Shown one piece after another: positions 32,580 through 41,294 of a stretch of DNA of 64,000 nt (its first letter is position 1; each line of letters opens with the position of its first letter). The DNA is taken from NCBI RefSeq assembly GCF_001580455.1, contig NZ_CP010951.1:558001-622000 (forward strand), written 5' to 3'. The notes beneath the pieces were generated by a model. That model had not been told where the DNA came from, made no database searches, and worked only from the letters and a program-made list of their open reading frames with translations. The position numbers and the translations under genes were made by a program. This stretch comes from Ramlibacter tataouinensis. GTDB lineage: Bacteria > Pseudomonadota > Gammaproteobacteria > Burkholderiales > Burkholderiaceae_C.

Positions 32580-33377
32580 TTATTTGTTGCAGGCCCACTG
32601 GGTGGGCGTGACCCATCGGCAGCCGCCGAAGGCTTGTGTCTGCCCGGCCGTGGCCTGCTCCGCCTCCGGAGCAGCCGGCTGGGGCGCTGCCGGTCGCAGC
32701 AGGAACTCATGGTCCGCCACGGCCTGGACCATGGCCATGCTCGGGTACATGCCGGTGGCGACCAGGGCTTTTTGCTTGTCCACGATGCGCGCGAGCAAGG
32801 GCTGGCCTTCCGGCGTGCTGAGCACCGGGTAGTCCGCCCGGGCGCGCTGCAGGACGCGATCGACGTCTGAGACGACGGTCGAGTCTTCGTGTTGCTTCTT
32901 GCGGCGCTCGGCGGCGAGCTGGTCGGCCTTGGCTTTCTCTTCGGCGGCCTGCCTGGCATTGGCAGCCTGCTCGAAGGCCAGCCGGTCCGCTTCAGCTTTC
33001 TCGGCTGCAGCCTTTTTGGCGGCCACCTTCTGCGCCTGATCGCGCTCGTCCGCTTCCAGCAGTGCCGCATGCCTGGCGGCTTCCTCCGGCGTCATCGGGG
33101 CCTCCGGCTTGGCAGAACTGCCGGGCGTCCGGCCCGCATCCGTGCGGCCGCCAGCGTACGGGCTGGCCTGCGACGAATTGCTGGATGAGGACGAGGACGG
33201 GCGGAAGTTGACGGTGGTGCCGGAGCTTTCGCTCCTGCTCGCGCTGCTACTGCTGCTGCGACTGCCGCCACGCCGGCCTCGCGCGTCGGCGTCCGCCACC
33301 ACGGCCAACAAGGCCGCCAACACCAGGACCCGGCATGCACCCGGACGAATGGCCAACCAAAGCGATGGCACGCTCAT
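32580..33377 (-). CDS. exported Ser-rich, coiled-coil protein
   Basis: A 265-residue protein with a signal peptide (cleavage after ADA near residue 33). The mature N-terminus is Arg/Gly then very Ser-rich (residues about 38-75), followed by a long Ala/Lys/Glu coiled coil (about 95-165) and a C-terminal domain ending GCRWVTPTQWACNK with two Cys that could form a disulfide. No family is recognised. The start at 33377 is preceded by a run of GAGAGA with AGGAG. An envelope-spanning or wall-associated role is conceivable but unsupported. Confidence 0.7.
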   Translation of the reverse strand: MSVPSLWLAIRPGACRVLVLAALLAVVADADARGRRGGSRSSSSSASRSESSGTTVNFRPSSSSSSNSSQASPYAGGRTDAGRTPGSSAKPEAPMTPEEAARHAALLEADERDQAQKVAAKKAAAEKAEADRLAFEQAANARQAAEEKAKADQLAAERRKKQHEDSTVVSDVDRVLQRARADYPVLSTPEGQPLLARIVDKQKALVATGMYPSMAMVQAVADHEFLLRPAAPQPAAPEAEQATAGQTQAFGGCRWVTPTQWACNK

Positions 33378-33511
33378 CTCTCTCTCCTCTTCTCCTTGTC
33401 TTTTGTAAGGCAATCGTACCAAAGCACGCGGATGGCCCGCTGAGTCAAGAACGCAGCAACTGGGGGCAGCGCCGTGCTGGTGCGCGCCGGGCGCTTCGGC
33501 GATGATGAGGC

Positions 33512-34945
33512 GTGGCCGACCTCACCAACGCCGACGCCTCCACCCTCGGTGCCTTGCTGCAGCGTGGCGAGGTCTCTTGCCTGGAGCTGATGCGTGCGAC
33601 GCTGGACCGCATCCACGCGCGCAACCCGGTGTTCAACGCCATCGTGAACCTGGCGCCCGACGAGGTGCTGCTCGCCGCCGCCAGCGCGGCGGACGAGGAA
33701 CTGAAGGCTGGGCGCCTGCGCGGGTGGCTGCACGGCATCCCGATCGCGATCAAGGACGCCTCCGACGCGCTGGGCTTTCCCACGACCAAGGGCTGCGAAC
33801 TGCTCGCGCGGAACAAACCGCCGCGCGACTCGATCATGACGGCGCGCATGAAGGCGGCCGGCTGCATCGTGATCGGCAAGACAACCACGCCCGAGCTGGG
33901 CCTGGGCTCGCACACCTTCAGCACGCTCTGGGGCGCCACCGGCAACGGTTGGGACCCGGCGGTGAGTGCGGGCGGCTCGAGCGGCGGCGCGGCGACTTGC
34001 CTGGCCCAACGCATGCTGCCGATTGCCGACGGCTCGGACTTCATGGGGTCGCTGCGCAACCCCGCAGGCTGGAACCACGTGTATGGCATGCGGCCGACGC
34101 AGGGGCGCGTGCCGCAGGCGGGCAATCCCGACGTGTGGATCGACATGCTCTCCACCGAGGGGCCGATGGGACGCAGCATCGACGACGTCGCGCGCCTGCT
34201 GGTCACCCAGTCGGGCCACGACGCGCGCTCTCCGCTGTCGCTGCAGTCCCCGCTCGAGTGGAACGGAGAAACCGACCCGGCCCTGCTGCGCGGGCTCAAG
34301 ATCGGCTGGCTTGCGGACATCGGCGGCCATCTGGCAACCGAGCCCGGCGTGCTCGAAGCCTGCCGCGACGCGTTGCGGCATTTCGAGAGCGCCGGTGCTG
34401 TCGTGGAACAGATCCCGCTCGGGTTCGACGCCGCCAAAGTTTGGGAATGCTGGCTGACCTGGCGCCGCGCGATCGCCGGTCCGCGCGTGGGCGCGCTGAT
34501 GCAGCTGCCCGGCGCGAAGGAGAAGATCAAACCCGAAGCGCAGTGGGAGTACGAGTGTTCGCTGGGCCTGTCGTACATGGAGTTCCGCCTCGCGAGCCAG
34601 GTGCGCAGCGCGTTCTACCAGCACATGCGCACGCTCTTCGAGCGATGGGATGTGCTGGTGCTGCCCTCGGCGCAGTGCTGGCCCTTCGACGTGAGCTGGC
34701 GCTGGCCGAAAGAGATCGCCGGGCGCGCCATGGACACCTACCACCGCTGGATGGAAGTGACGATCTACGCGACGCTCGCCGGATGTCCCTCCCTGGTCGT
34801 GCCGGCCGGCTTCCATCCGAACGGCAAGTGGCCCATGGGCATGCAATTGATCGGCCCGTACGGCGCCGACGCCTTCGTGCTGCGAGTGGGGAAGGCGTAT
34901 GAGGGGCTGCGCCGCGATTTCATTGCGCTGCGGCCGGCGGAGTGA
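33512..34945 (+). CDS. amidase (amidase signature family)
   Basis: A 477-residue amidase-signature hydrolase. The Ser-cisSer-Lys triad is in place: K81 in IAIKDAS, S156 in AGGSSGGAA and S180 in DFMGSLRNPAG. Such enzymes hydrolyse a wide range of amides; the glycine-rich signature also occurs in GatA, but gatB and gatC are absent and the sequence reads as a stand-alone amidase. The start is a GTG at 33512, with no strong Shine-Dalgarno. The substrate cannot be inferred. Confidence 0.9.
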   Translation: MADLTNADASTLGALLQRGEVSCLELMRATLDRIHARNPVFNAIVNLAPDEVLLAAASAADEELKAGRLRGWLHGIPIAIKDASDALGFPTTKGCELLARNKPPRDSIMTARMKAAGCIVIGKTTTPELGLGSHTFSTLWGATGNGWDPAVSAGGSSGGAATCLAQRMLPIADGSDFMGSLRNPAGWNHVYGMRPTQGRVPQAGNPDVWIDMLSTEGPMGRSIDDVARLLVTQSGHDARSPLSLQSPLEWNGETDPALLRGLKIGWLADIGGHLATEPGVLEACRDALRHFESAGAVVEQIPLGFDAAKVWECWLTWRRAIAGPRVGALMQLPGAKEKIKPEAQWEYECSLGLSYMEFRLASQVRSAFYQHMRTLFERWDVLVLPSAQCWPFDVSWRWPKEIAGRAMDTYHRWMEVTIYATLAGCPSLVVPAGFHPNGKWPMGMQLIGPYGADAFVLRVGKAYEGLRRDFIALRPAE

Positions 34946-34958
34946 AAGGCGAACCCCG

Positions 34959-34995
34959 AATTGGGGTCAGATTCCAATTTTCGGATTCCAATTTC
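34959..34995 (+). repeat. GGTCAGATTCCAATTT repeat, copy 3 (doubled)
   Basis: GAATTGGGGTCAGATTCC and a second GGATTCCAATTTC 8 bp later, the same core as at 29605 and 29923. A palindromic half-unit follows directly. Confidence 0.6.
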
Positions 34996-35001
34996 GGCCG
35001 C

Positions 35002-35039
35002 GCGCCCTCACCCCAGCCCTCTCCCGGAGGGAGAGGGAG
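35002..35039. repeat. palindromic element, half-unit
   Basis: GCGCCCTCACCCCAGCCC followed by the inner hairpin CTCTCCC/GGGAGAG and GGAG. It lies in the convergent gap between the amidase (+) and ankyrin (-) genes. Confidence 0.8.
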
Positions 35040-35080
35040 TAAGAAGGGCACTCTCCCGGCGTAAGGGGGAGAACTGCCCC

Positions 35081-35767
35081 CTAACGCGCGCCGGCGGCGG
35101 CCAGCATCTCCGCGATCGCCTTTTGGCCCCGCTGCCTCGCGTGCGCCAGCGGCGTCACGCCTTGGCGGTCCGCGATGTTGAGGTCGGCTTTTCGCGCGAC
35201 GAGCATGCGAACGATCTCGGTGTGGTCGGGGCCGCCGTCGCCCAGGATCACCGCTTCCAGCAGCGCGGTCCACCCGAGGTTGTTGACGTGGTTCACGTCG
35301 ATGGCCGTGGTGAGCAGCAGGCGCACCGTCTCCACATGCCCGTGGTGGCAGGCCGGGATCAACGCGGTGCCGCCATAGCGGTTGGTGCTCTTGAGGTCGG
35401 CACCGGCGGCCAGCGTGGCGCGCACGATCTCGGTGAGACCGCTGGCGCCGGCCAGCAGGAAGGCGCTGTCGCGCTGGTTGTCCTGGGCATTGACGTTCGC
35501 ACCCCGGGCGATGAGCGCGCGCACGACCTCGACGTGGTTGCCGGCGGTGGCGGCCAGCACGGCCGTGCGGCCGTTGGCATCACGCTGCTCGATGTCGGCG
35601 CCCGCGCGCAACAGGGTCGCGACCTGCTGCAGCTCGCCACGCCCGGCCGCTCCCACCAAGGGCGCAATGCCCTGGCCGGCGCCGGCCATCGGGAAGGCTG
35701 CGGCGCCCGCAGCCAGCAGGACGCGCCGGCTCAGGCCGCCCTCGCGATCATGCATTCCACTTGCCAT
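35081..35767 (-). CDS. exported ankyrin-repeat protein
   Basis: A 228-residue protein. The N-terminus SRRVLLAAGAAAFPMAGAGQ looks like a twin-arginine (Tat) signal, although a Sec signal is possible. Five to six ankyrin repeats follow: ELQQVATLLRAGADIEQRDA, GNHVEVVRALIARGANVNAQ, GLTEIVRATLAAGADLKSTN, GHVETVRLLLTTAIDVNHVN and a longer C-terminal unit HTEIVRMLVARKADLNIADR. Ankyrin arrays mediate protein binding; small periplasmic ones resemble AnkB-type proteins of peroxide defence, but there is no catalase nearby. The partner is unknown. An ATG at 35755 is an alternative start. Confidence 0.82.
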   Translation of the reverse strand: MASGMHDREGGLSRRVLLAAGAAAFPMAGAGQGIAPLVGAAGRGELQQVATLLRAGADIEQRDANGRTAVLAATAGNHVEVVRALIARGANVNAQDNQRDSAFLLAGASGLTEIVRATLAAGADLKSTNRYGGTALIPACHHGHVETVRLLLTTAIDVNHVNNLGWTALLEAVILGDGGPDHTEIVRMLVARKADLNIADRQGVTPLAHARQRGQKAIAEMLAAAGAR

Positions 35768-35807
35768 TCATGCCCCCACAGGAAACGCATGGTAGCGGCG
35801 GCTGCGC

Positions 35808-36212
35808 TCAGCACTTCAACTGGCTGAATCGCTTTTGCGCGGCGTCAATCGACGCCCGTGCCTCGGTCGCCTCGTCGGGGCGCACGGTGCGCTTCAGGCG
35901 CTCCTGCTCGAACGGGATCTTGGTGTCCAGCCGCTTGCACTCGTCCTGGTCGGATTCAGGCAGGTTCACGCGGCGGCGACGGACGGTGAACTCCTCTTCG
36001 GTTTCACCCGGCAGCCGGCGCGCGATTCCGGTCGGGGTCTTTTTCCCCGCCGGGGCCTGGTATTCCTCGGTGTTGACCTTCCTTTGCGAGCACGGGTGCT
36101 GCGAGTACGAGTTGGGCCCGCACTTGTAGGCCTCGTTGTCGGCGGCCGCGGGCCCGCCCGCGCCCAAGGCGCCCATCACGCACGCACCCGCGACGATCCA
36201 CTTTGCTCCCAC
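35808..36212 (-). CDS. exported protein of unknown function
   Basis: A 134-residue protein with a signal peptide (cleavage after AAA near residue 24). The mature part begins DNEAYKCGPNSYSQHPCSQR and is charged and helical toward the C-terminus, ending in RFSQLKC. Three or more cysteines could form disulfides. It resembles DUF4124-type short exported proteins in size and in the early Tyr-Lys-Cys segment, but the match is weak. It lies downstream of the acyl-CoA ligase gene, separated by a terminator-like hairpin. Confidence 0.65.
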   Translation of the reverse strand: MGAKWIVAGACVMGALGAGGPAAADNEAYKCGPNSYSQHPCSQRKVNTEEYQAPAGKKTPTGIARRLPGETEEEFTVRRRRVNLPESDQDECKRLDTKIPFEQERLKRTVRPDEATEARASIDAAQKRFSQLKC

Positions 36213-36224
36213 TTTTTGCTCCCG

Positions 36225-36272
36225 GAAAACAGCTGAGCTTGATCCTAGGCAAGCCGCCTTGCCTCAGCTGTT
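36225..36272 (-). terminator. long-stem terminator with alternative inner hairpin
   Basis: AACAGCTGAG (36228-36237) and CTCAGCTGTT (36263-36272) form a perfect 10-bp stem; on the minus strand TTTT follows. A second stem AGGCAAG/CTTGCCT (36247-36253 with 36258-36264) overlaps the outer arm by 2 bp, so the two compete. It lies between the acyl-CoA ligase stop and the next minus-strand start. Confidence 0.6.
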
Positions 36273-36321
36273 GCCAATGGAAACGTGGTGTAAGCGCCGT
36301 GGCCCGGCCGCAGCGCCCGGC

Positions 36322-37881
36322 TCAGCCAAACGCACCCTTGTGGCGCTCGCGCAGCTCGCGCTTGAGCAGCTTGCCGCTCGGGTTCTTGGGCAGCGCGTCC
36401 ACGAACACCACCGCCTTGGGCGCCTTGAAGCCGGCCATGTGGGCGCCGCAGTGATCGAGGATCTGCTGCTCGCTCAGCTCCTGCCCCGGCTTGCGCACGA
36501 TCACAGCCACCACGGCCTCGACCCAGCGGGGATGCGGCACGCCGATCACGGCCACTTCGCTGACGGCGGCGATACGGTAGATCATTTCCTCGACCTCGCG
36601 GCTGGCCACGTTCTCGCCGCCGGTCTTGATCATGTCCTTCTTGCGGTCGACCACCGTGATGTAGCCCTCGGCATCGATGGTGGCGAGGTCGCCGCTATGG
36701 AACCAGCCGCCCTCGAACGCGGTCCGGGTGCGCTCCTCGTCGTTGAAGTAGCCCAGCATCAGGTGTGGCGAGCGGTGCACGATCTCGCCGACCTCGCCGG
36801 GCCGGACGTCCTGCATGCGGTCGTCGACCACGCGCGTTTCCACGTTCAGCACCGCGCGACCGCAGGAGCCGGGCTTGGTCAGCTGCTCCTCGGGGCCGAG
36901 CATGGTCGCCAGCGGCGCGATCTCGGTCTGGCCGTACAGGTTCCAGAAACCGACCTGCGGCAGCCGCCGCGCCAGCTCGCGCAGCACCTCCACCGGCATG
37001 ATGCTGGCGCCGTAGTAACCCTTGCGCAGCTTCGACAGCTCGGTCTGGTCGAACAGCGGCGAGCGCAGCAGCGAGATCCACACCGTGGGCGGCGCGAAGA
37101 AAGAGCTGATGCCCCACTTCTGCAGCAGCGGCAGCAGGTTGTCCGGGGTGGGCTTGGCGGTGACGATGCTGGTGGCGCCCACGTATACCGCGGGGCCGAG
37201 GAACACGTCGAGCTGGGCGCAGTGGTACAGCGGCAGCGCGTGCAGCATCACGTCGCCCTGCGCGATGCTGGCATCCACCGCGCAGCTCGCGTACTGCCAG
37301 ATGATGGCGTCGTGCGTGAGCATGGCGCCCTTGGGCATGCTCTCGGTGCCGCTGGTGTAGACGATCTGCGCCAGGTCGTTGCTGCCCAGCGCCATCGGCG
37401 GCGGCTCGCCCTGCGTGCGAGCAAGCTCATCGAAGGAGAGCATGCCTTCGACCGGCTGCGTGGGCTCTTCCGAGGGCAGCCAGACGAGCTGCTTCACGGC
37501 GGTGTCCTGCTGCGCGGCGGCCCGGGCCAGTTCGGCCAGGCCCGAATCGGTGGCGAGCATCTGCGCCTGCGCATGGCGCAGGATGTAGGCCACCTCGTCG
37601 GCCTTGAGCATGAAGTTGATCGGCACCAGCACCGAGCCCAGGCGCGCCAGCGCGAAGCGCAGCGCGGCAAAGGCGTGCGAGTTGCGCGCCAGCACGGCGA
37701 CACGGCTGCCGTGCGCGATGCCCTGCTGCGCCAGGCCGGCCGCCACGCGGTCCACCACGGCATCGAACTCCGCAAACGTCCAGCTGGTGGCTCCGCAGAT
37801 CAGCCCGGGCTTGTCCGGGAAGCGCTTGGCTGTGCGATGCAGCAGATCGGCCAGCGTCTGCCGGCGGACGACGGAATCCAT
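36322..37881 (-). CDS. AMP-dependent acyl-CoA synthetase/ligase
   Basis: A 519-residue ANL-superfamily adenylating enzyme. The P-loop-like A3 motif is YTSGTESMPKGAMLTH near residue 170; the hinge region is GDLATIDAEGYITVVDRKKD near 400; the C-terminal catalytic Lys is in NPSGKLLKREL near 505. It activates a carboxylic acid as acyl-AMP and transfers it to CoA. The sequence resembles fatty-acyl-CoA ligases of the FadD3/short-to-medium-chain group; the substrate is not certain. The ATG at 37881 (MDSVVRRQTLADLL) fits the family start. No beta-oxidation genes are adjacent. Confidence 0.88.
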   Translation of the reverse strand: MDSVVRRQTLADLLHRTAKRFPDKPGLICGATSWTFAEFDAVVDRVAAGLAQQGIAHGSRVAVLARNSHAFAALRFALARLGSVLVPINFMLKADEVAYILRHAQAQMLATDSGLAELARAAAQQDTAVKQLVWLPSEEPTQPVEGMLSFDELARTQGEPPPMALGSNDLAQIVYTSGTESMPKGAMLTHDAIIWQYASCAVDASIAQGDVMLHALPLYHCAQLDVFLGPAVYVGATSIVTAKPTPDNLLPLLQKWGISSFFAPPTVWISLLRSPLFDQTELSKLRKGYYGASIMPVEVLRELARRLPQVGFWNLYGQTEIAPLATMLGPEEQLTKPGSCGRAVLNVETRVVDDRMQDVRPGEVGEIVHRSPHLMLGYFNDEERTRTAFEGGWFHSGDLATIDAEGYITVVDRKKDMIKTGGENVASREVEEMIYRIAAVSEVAVIGVPHPRWVEAVVAVIVRKPGQELSEQQILDHCGAHMAGFKAPKAVVFVDALPKNPSGKLLKRELRERHKGAFG

Positions 37882-37953
37882 GGGCTTGTCTCCGTGACTG
37901 ATGTGCCTGCAGTATGTCACTGCATGGCAACGGCATGTGCAGGCATCAACGTC

Positions 37954-37962
37954 GTCCGACAG
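37954..37962 (+). promoter_or_regulatory. GTCCGACAG, variant of the recurrent box
   Basis: One mismatch from GTCCTACAG, 66 nt before the BON-domain gene start, the same distance as exact copies elsewhere. Confidence 0.35.
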
Positions 37963-38028
37963 ACGAGCCGATTCAGCGAGGCAAAGTGGTGGGTTCGGTA
38001 CTGGGTCCCAGGCCGCAGGAGCAAATCA

Positions 38029-38559
38029 ATGAAGCAACCTTCGCTTTCCCTCATCGGCGGCCTTCTCGGCGGCCTGGCAGCCGGCGCGCTGGCCATGTAT
38101 TACCTCGATACGCGAAGCGGTGCGCGCCGCCGCGCGGTGGTGCGCGACAGGCTGGTGTCGACCAGCCATGACCTGAGCTACAAGGCCCAGTCCAAGAGCA
38201 AGCGCGCCATCGGCCGTCTCAAGGGGATGTGGATCACGCACCGGCTGGACCGCGTGAGCCACGCACAGCCAAGCTCCGACCAGCAGTTGCGCGACCGCAT
38301 CCGCTCGCGGCTGGGCCGCGTGGTGCGCTACCCGAAGGCGGTGGAGGTCGAGGTCGAACGAGGCCAGGTGCGCCTGCACGGGCACGTGCTGCGCCGGGAG
38401 ATGGAAGATCTTTGCCGCGAGGTGCTGCGCATGGCCGGCGTGCGCGAACTGCACAGCGAGCTGAAGGCGCACCAGACGCACGACGAGATCTCCAGGCTGT
38501 ACAGCCACGCGCAGCCGCCGCGGCAGGAAGCGCGCCCGGCGGTCGCCGCTGTGCACTGA
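38029..38559 (+). CDS. membrane-anchored BON domain protein
   Basis: A 176-residue protein. A glycine-rich transmembrane helix (LIGGLLGGLAAGALAMYYLD, residues 8-27) is followed by an Arg/Lys-rich helix and a BON domain at about 85-155 (QLRDRIRSRLGRVVRYPKAV, VEVERGQVRLHGHVLRREME, VREL). BON domains bind phospholipid or link envelope components, and many BON proteins are stress-induced. The ATG at 38029 has CAGGAG upstream. A variant of the recurrent box lies 66 nt upstream. Confidence 0.85.
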   Translation: MKQPSLSLIGGLLGGLAAGALAMYYLDTRSGARRRAVVRDRLVSTSHDLSYKAQSKSKRAIGRLKGMWITHRLDRVSHAQPSSDQQLRDRIRSRLGRVVRYPKAVEVEVERGQVRLHGHVLRREMEDLCREVLRMAGVRELHSELKAHQTHDEISRLYSHAQPPRQEARPAVAAVH

Positions 38560-38561
38560 AA

Positions 38562-38599
38562 GCGCCCCCACCCCAACCCTCCCCCGGTTGGGGAGGGAG
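38562..38599. repeat. palindromic element, half-unit
   Basis: GCGCCCCCACCCCAACCC, then CCCCCGGTTGGGG and AGGGAG. It begins 2 bp after the BON gene stop and fills the convergent gap with the VOC gene. Confidence 0.78.
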
Positions 38600-38642
38600 C
38601 GACCGGAAGCGGCGGCCCGCTGGGGACGCCTGGGATCGCCGG

Positions 38643-39065
38643 TCAGGACGGCTTCACTTCTCCGCCGCTCACCATCCACGAGGTGCCGAAGCGGTCGGTG
38701 AGCATGCCGAAGGCCTTGGCCCAGAAGGTCGGGCCGATCGGCATGGTGACCGTGCCGCCCTCGGCCAGCATGTCGAACTTCTGCTTGGCCTCCTCGGGGC
38801 TCTCATAGAACAGCGACAGGGAAAAGCCCTGCATCGGCTTGTGCTCGCCCACGGGGCTGTCCGAAGCCATCAGGTTGCGGTCGCCGACCATGATGCTGGA
38901 GTGCATGATCCGGTTCTCCGAGCCGGCCGGGCACTGCCCTTCCGGCGACTCCGAATACTTCATCATCATCTTCAGCGTGCCGCCCGTGACGCGCTCGTAG
39001 AACTTCATGGCCTCGGCGCATTGGCCGTCGAAAAAGAGATAGTTGTCGAGCATGGGGGTGGACAT
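38643..39065 (-). CDS. VOC family protein (PhnB-like)
   Basis: A 140-residue member of the vicinal-oxygen-chelate superfamily of the PhnB/3-demethylubiquinone methyltransferase-like type. Typical stretches are YLFFDGQCAEAMKFYERVTG, IMHSSIMVGDRNLMASD and FWAKAFGMLTDRFGTSWMV. These proteins are common and mostly uncharacterised; the fold binds metals in some relatives. AAAGGAG precedes the ATG. It converges on the BON gene and points the same way as the upstream SDR gene. Confidence 0.85.
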   Translation of the reverse strand: MSTPMLDNYLFFDGQCAEAMKFYERVTGGTLKMMMKYSESPEGQCPAGSENRIMHSSIMVGDRNLMASDSPVGEHKPMQGFSLSLFYESPEEAKQKFDMLAEGGTVTMPIGPTFWAKAFGMLTDRFGTSWMVSGGEVKPS

Positions 39066-39132
39066 GGGGTGCTCCTTTCGAAATCGATTCTGCCCCGGCG
39101 CCTGCCCGGCCTGTGTGACAGAAGCCTGCCCT

Positions 39133-39909
39133 TCAGAACTTCGTGTAGCCGCCGTCGATCAGGAATTGCTCGCCGGTGGCGTAAGCGGATGCGTCGCTCG
39201 CCAGGTAGACCGCGATGCCGCCGAAGTCTTCGATGCGGCCCCAGCGGCGCACCGGGATGCGCGGCAGCACGGCATCGGCGAACTTGCTGTTGTGCACCGA
39301 CTTCTCGGTCATGTCGGTTTCGATCCAGCCCGGCAGGATGGAATTGACGCGGATCCTGTGCCGGGCCAGTTCCACAGCCAGCGCGCGCACCATCGATGTC
39401 ACCGCGCCCTTGGACGCGCCATAGTGGCTGTTGCGCGCCGCGCCCTCCACCGCCGCAGTGCTGGCCGTGGCCACCAGCGAGCCGCCCTGCCCGTGCTGCG
39501 CCATGTGGCGGGCGGCGGCGCGGAAGGTGAGGAACACGCCCTCCACGTTGACGCGCTGCACGCGCCTGAATTCCTCCAGGCTCATCTCGGTGAGCACCAC
39601 GCCCTTGCTGGACACGCCCGCGTTGGCAAAGCAGGCGTCCACGCGCCCCAGCGCCGCCACCGATTGCGTGAAGGCGGCCTCCACCTGCGCCTCGTCGCCG
39701 ACGTCGCAGACAAAGGCATGCACGCGCGACGCATCGCCGCAGTCCTGCGCGAGTTGCAAGCGGGCGCGCTGCGTCTTCTCGGCGTTGGAGCCCCAGATCG
39801 CCACCGATGCGCCGGCCGCCAGCAGCGCGCTGGCCATGCCGTAGCCGATGCCGCCGTTGCCGCCGGTCACCACGGCCGCGCGGCCGGTCAGGTTGAAGGG
39901 TTGGTACAT
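39133..39909 (-). CDS. SDR family oxidoreductase
   Basis: A 258-residue short-chain dehydrogenase/reductase. The cofactor loop is TGGNGGIG (15-22), the structural NAG is at 96-98, and the catalytic Ser-Tyr-Lys are around S150, Y163 and K167 (HYGASKGA). The C-terminal LIDGGYTKF is typical of classical SDRs. Cofactor preference (NAD or NADP) and substrate are not evident. It precedes the VOC gene on the same strand by 67 bp. Confidence 0.9.
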   Translation of the reverse strand: MYQPFNLTGRAAVVTGGNGGIGYGMASALLAAGASVAIWGSNAEKTQRARLQLAQDCGDASRVHAFVCDVGDEAQVEAAFTQSVAALGRVDACFANAGVSSKGVVLTEMSLEEFRRVQRVNVEGVFLTFRAAARHMAQHGQGGSLVATASTAAVEGAARNSHYGASKGAVTSMVRALAVELARHRIRVNSILPGWIETDMTEKSVHNSKFADAVLPRIPVRRWGRIEDFGGIAVYLASDASAYATGEQFLIDGGYTKF

Positions 39910-39948
39910 CGGTTCTTTGTTCCCGTGAGTTGAACGTTCAGGGCGTGA

Positions 39949-41175
39949 TCAGGGCGCGGCCGTCGCTGCCCCGGCGGGCGGCAGCGGTGGCGCGGTCTTG
40001 CGCCGCCCGTACAGTTCCACCGCGCACGCGCCTATACCCGCGAAGGTCACCAGCGCCAGCAGGATACCGCCGGCCACCGGCACCCAGGCCAGCAGCAGCA
40101 CCATCAGCAGCGCCAGTGCGAACCAGCCGATCGCGGTGCCGAAACCGGGAGGCTCGTCCCGGCGCAGGGGCTTGAAGACCAGGCGGCCGATGAAGAGCGT
40201 GCCCACCACGAAGCCGGCCAGCAGCAACACCGGATACAGCGCCAGCACGATGAAGCCCAGCGGGATGCCGAGCAGGGTGACGAACAGCAGCACCGCCAGC
40301 ACCGGCGCCGCGAACACGGTGGCGAAACCGATGCCGAGCGACACCCAGGGCGTGCTGCGGATGCGTTCCGGCGCCTGAGTGCTGAAGACCGGCGCGACCA
40401 GCAGCAGCAGCGCGCCGCAGGCGAGCAGCCCCAGGTACGACAGGATGCCGCCCACGATGCCGGTGCCGCGGCGCTCGTAGTGCCATTCGCCGCGGTGCGG
40501 GTTCCACTTGCCCGGCATGCTGGCCGCCTGCGATGGACGCTTGCTGTCGGCATCGCGCGTGACCGCGCCGCCCACCGTGGCGCCCGGGGCCTGCTTCAAG
40601 ACGGCCGGCGACTTGTAGCGCAAGGCGCCGCCGATCTTCGCGGCGGGGCCTAGTTCGACCTGGGCGGCGGCCACGTCCACGTCGCCGCGCACTTCGCCGT
40701 TGATCGTGATGCTGTCGCCGCTGCCCTTCAGGCCGCCCTCGATGCGGCCCTCGACGCTGATGTTCGCGCCGTGCATGCGGGCCGAGCGCGCGATCACCGC
40801 GCCGCGTCCCAGCGTGATGTTGGCGCCGGCGGCGAACAGCTCGCCGCCCACGGTGCTGTCCACGCTCACGTCGCCGCCGCTGGCGCGCAGGTCGTCGCCG
40901 ATGGGCGCGCGCACGTCGACCGTGCCACCGACCAGGGTGGCGTCACCGCCGATGCGCTGGTCGATGACGACGCGCCCGCCCGCCGCCACGAAATCGCCCT
41001 GCACCGGCCGCGCGGGCCGCACGTGCCCGCCGGCGGTGTAGACATTGCGCTCGGTCTCGAAGGTGGCCGCGGGCTGGCCCTGGGCCCGGGCGATCGAGAC
41101 GAAGCCGGCGCAAAGGACCGGCGCCAGCACGAGCAGGCTTGCGAGGCGCGCGCCGCGGTTGGGGGACAGGCGCAT
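39949..41175 (-). CDS. bactofilin-like beta-helix and multi-pass membrane protein
   Basis: A 408-residue protein in two parts. A signal peptide (cleavage after RAQ near residue 32) leads to a beta-helical region of short repeats at about 50-200, such as VDVRAPIGDDLRASGGDVSV and GRIEGGLKGSGDSITINGEV, like bactofilin/polymer-forming domains. Residues about 245-390 hold four to five transmembrane helices, ending in a cytoplasmic ELYGRRKTAPPLPP. A periplasmic polymer-like domain tied to the membrane is the simplest reading. GGGAGGT precedes the ATG at 41175. The function is unknown. Confidence 0.78.
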   Translation of the reverse strand: MRLSPNRGARLASLLVLAPVLCAGFVSIARAQGQPAATFETERNVYTAGGHVRPARPVQGDFVAAGGRVVIDQRIGGDATLVGGTVDVRAPIGDDLRASGGDVSVDSTVGGELFAAGANITLGRGAVIARSARMHGANISVEGRIEGGLKGSGDSITINGEVRGDVDVAAAQVELGPAAKIGGALRYKSPAVLKQAPGATVGGAVTRDADSKRPSQAASMPGKWNPHRGEWHYERRGTGIVGGILSYLGLLACGALLLLVAPVFSTQAPERIRSTPWVSLGIGFATVFAAPVLAVLLFVTLLGIPLGFIVLALYPVLLLAGFVVGTLFIGRLVFKPLRRDEPPGFGTAIGWFALALLMVLLLAWVPVAGGILLALVTFAGIGACAVELYGRRKTAPPLPPAGAATAAP

Positions 41176-41294
41176 GGATGACCTCCCTGTCGATGCCAGC
41201 CGTGCGCGCCGCGCCACCGGGCGCGAGCCTTGCGGCTGCATGGCCATGATAGGGACTTGCGCGCAACCTGTGCCATGCGCCCGGGTGCTCAGCC

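Noticed and set aside
33374..34846. Long minus-strand frame opposite the amidase
   Set aside because: The amidase triad on the plus strand is complete; the opposite frame is a shadow.
36136..38028. Long plus-strand frame leading into the BON gene
   Set aside because: Antisense to the acyl-CoA ligase; the real BON start is the ATG at 38029 with a ribosome binding site.
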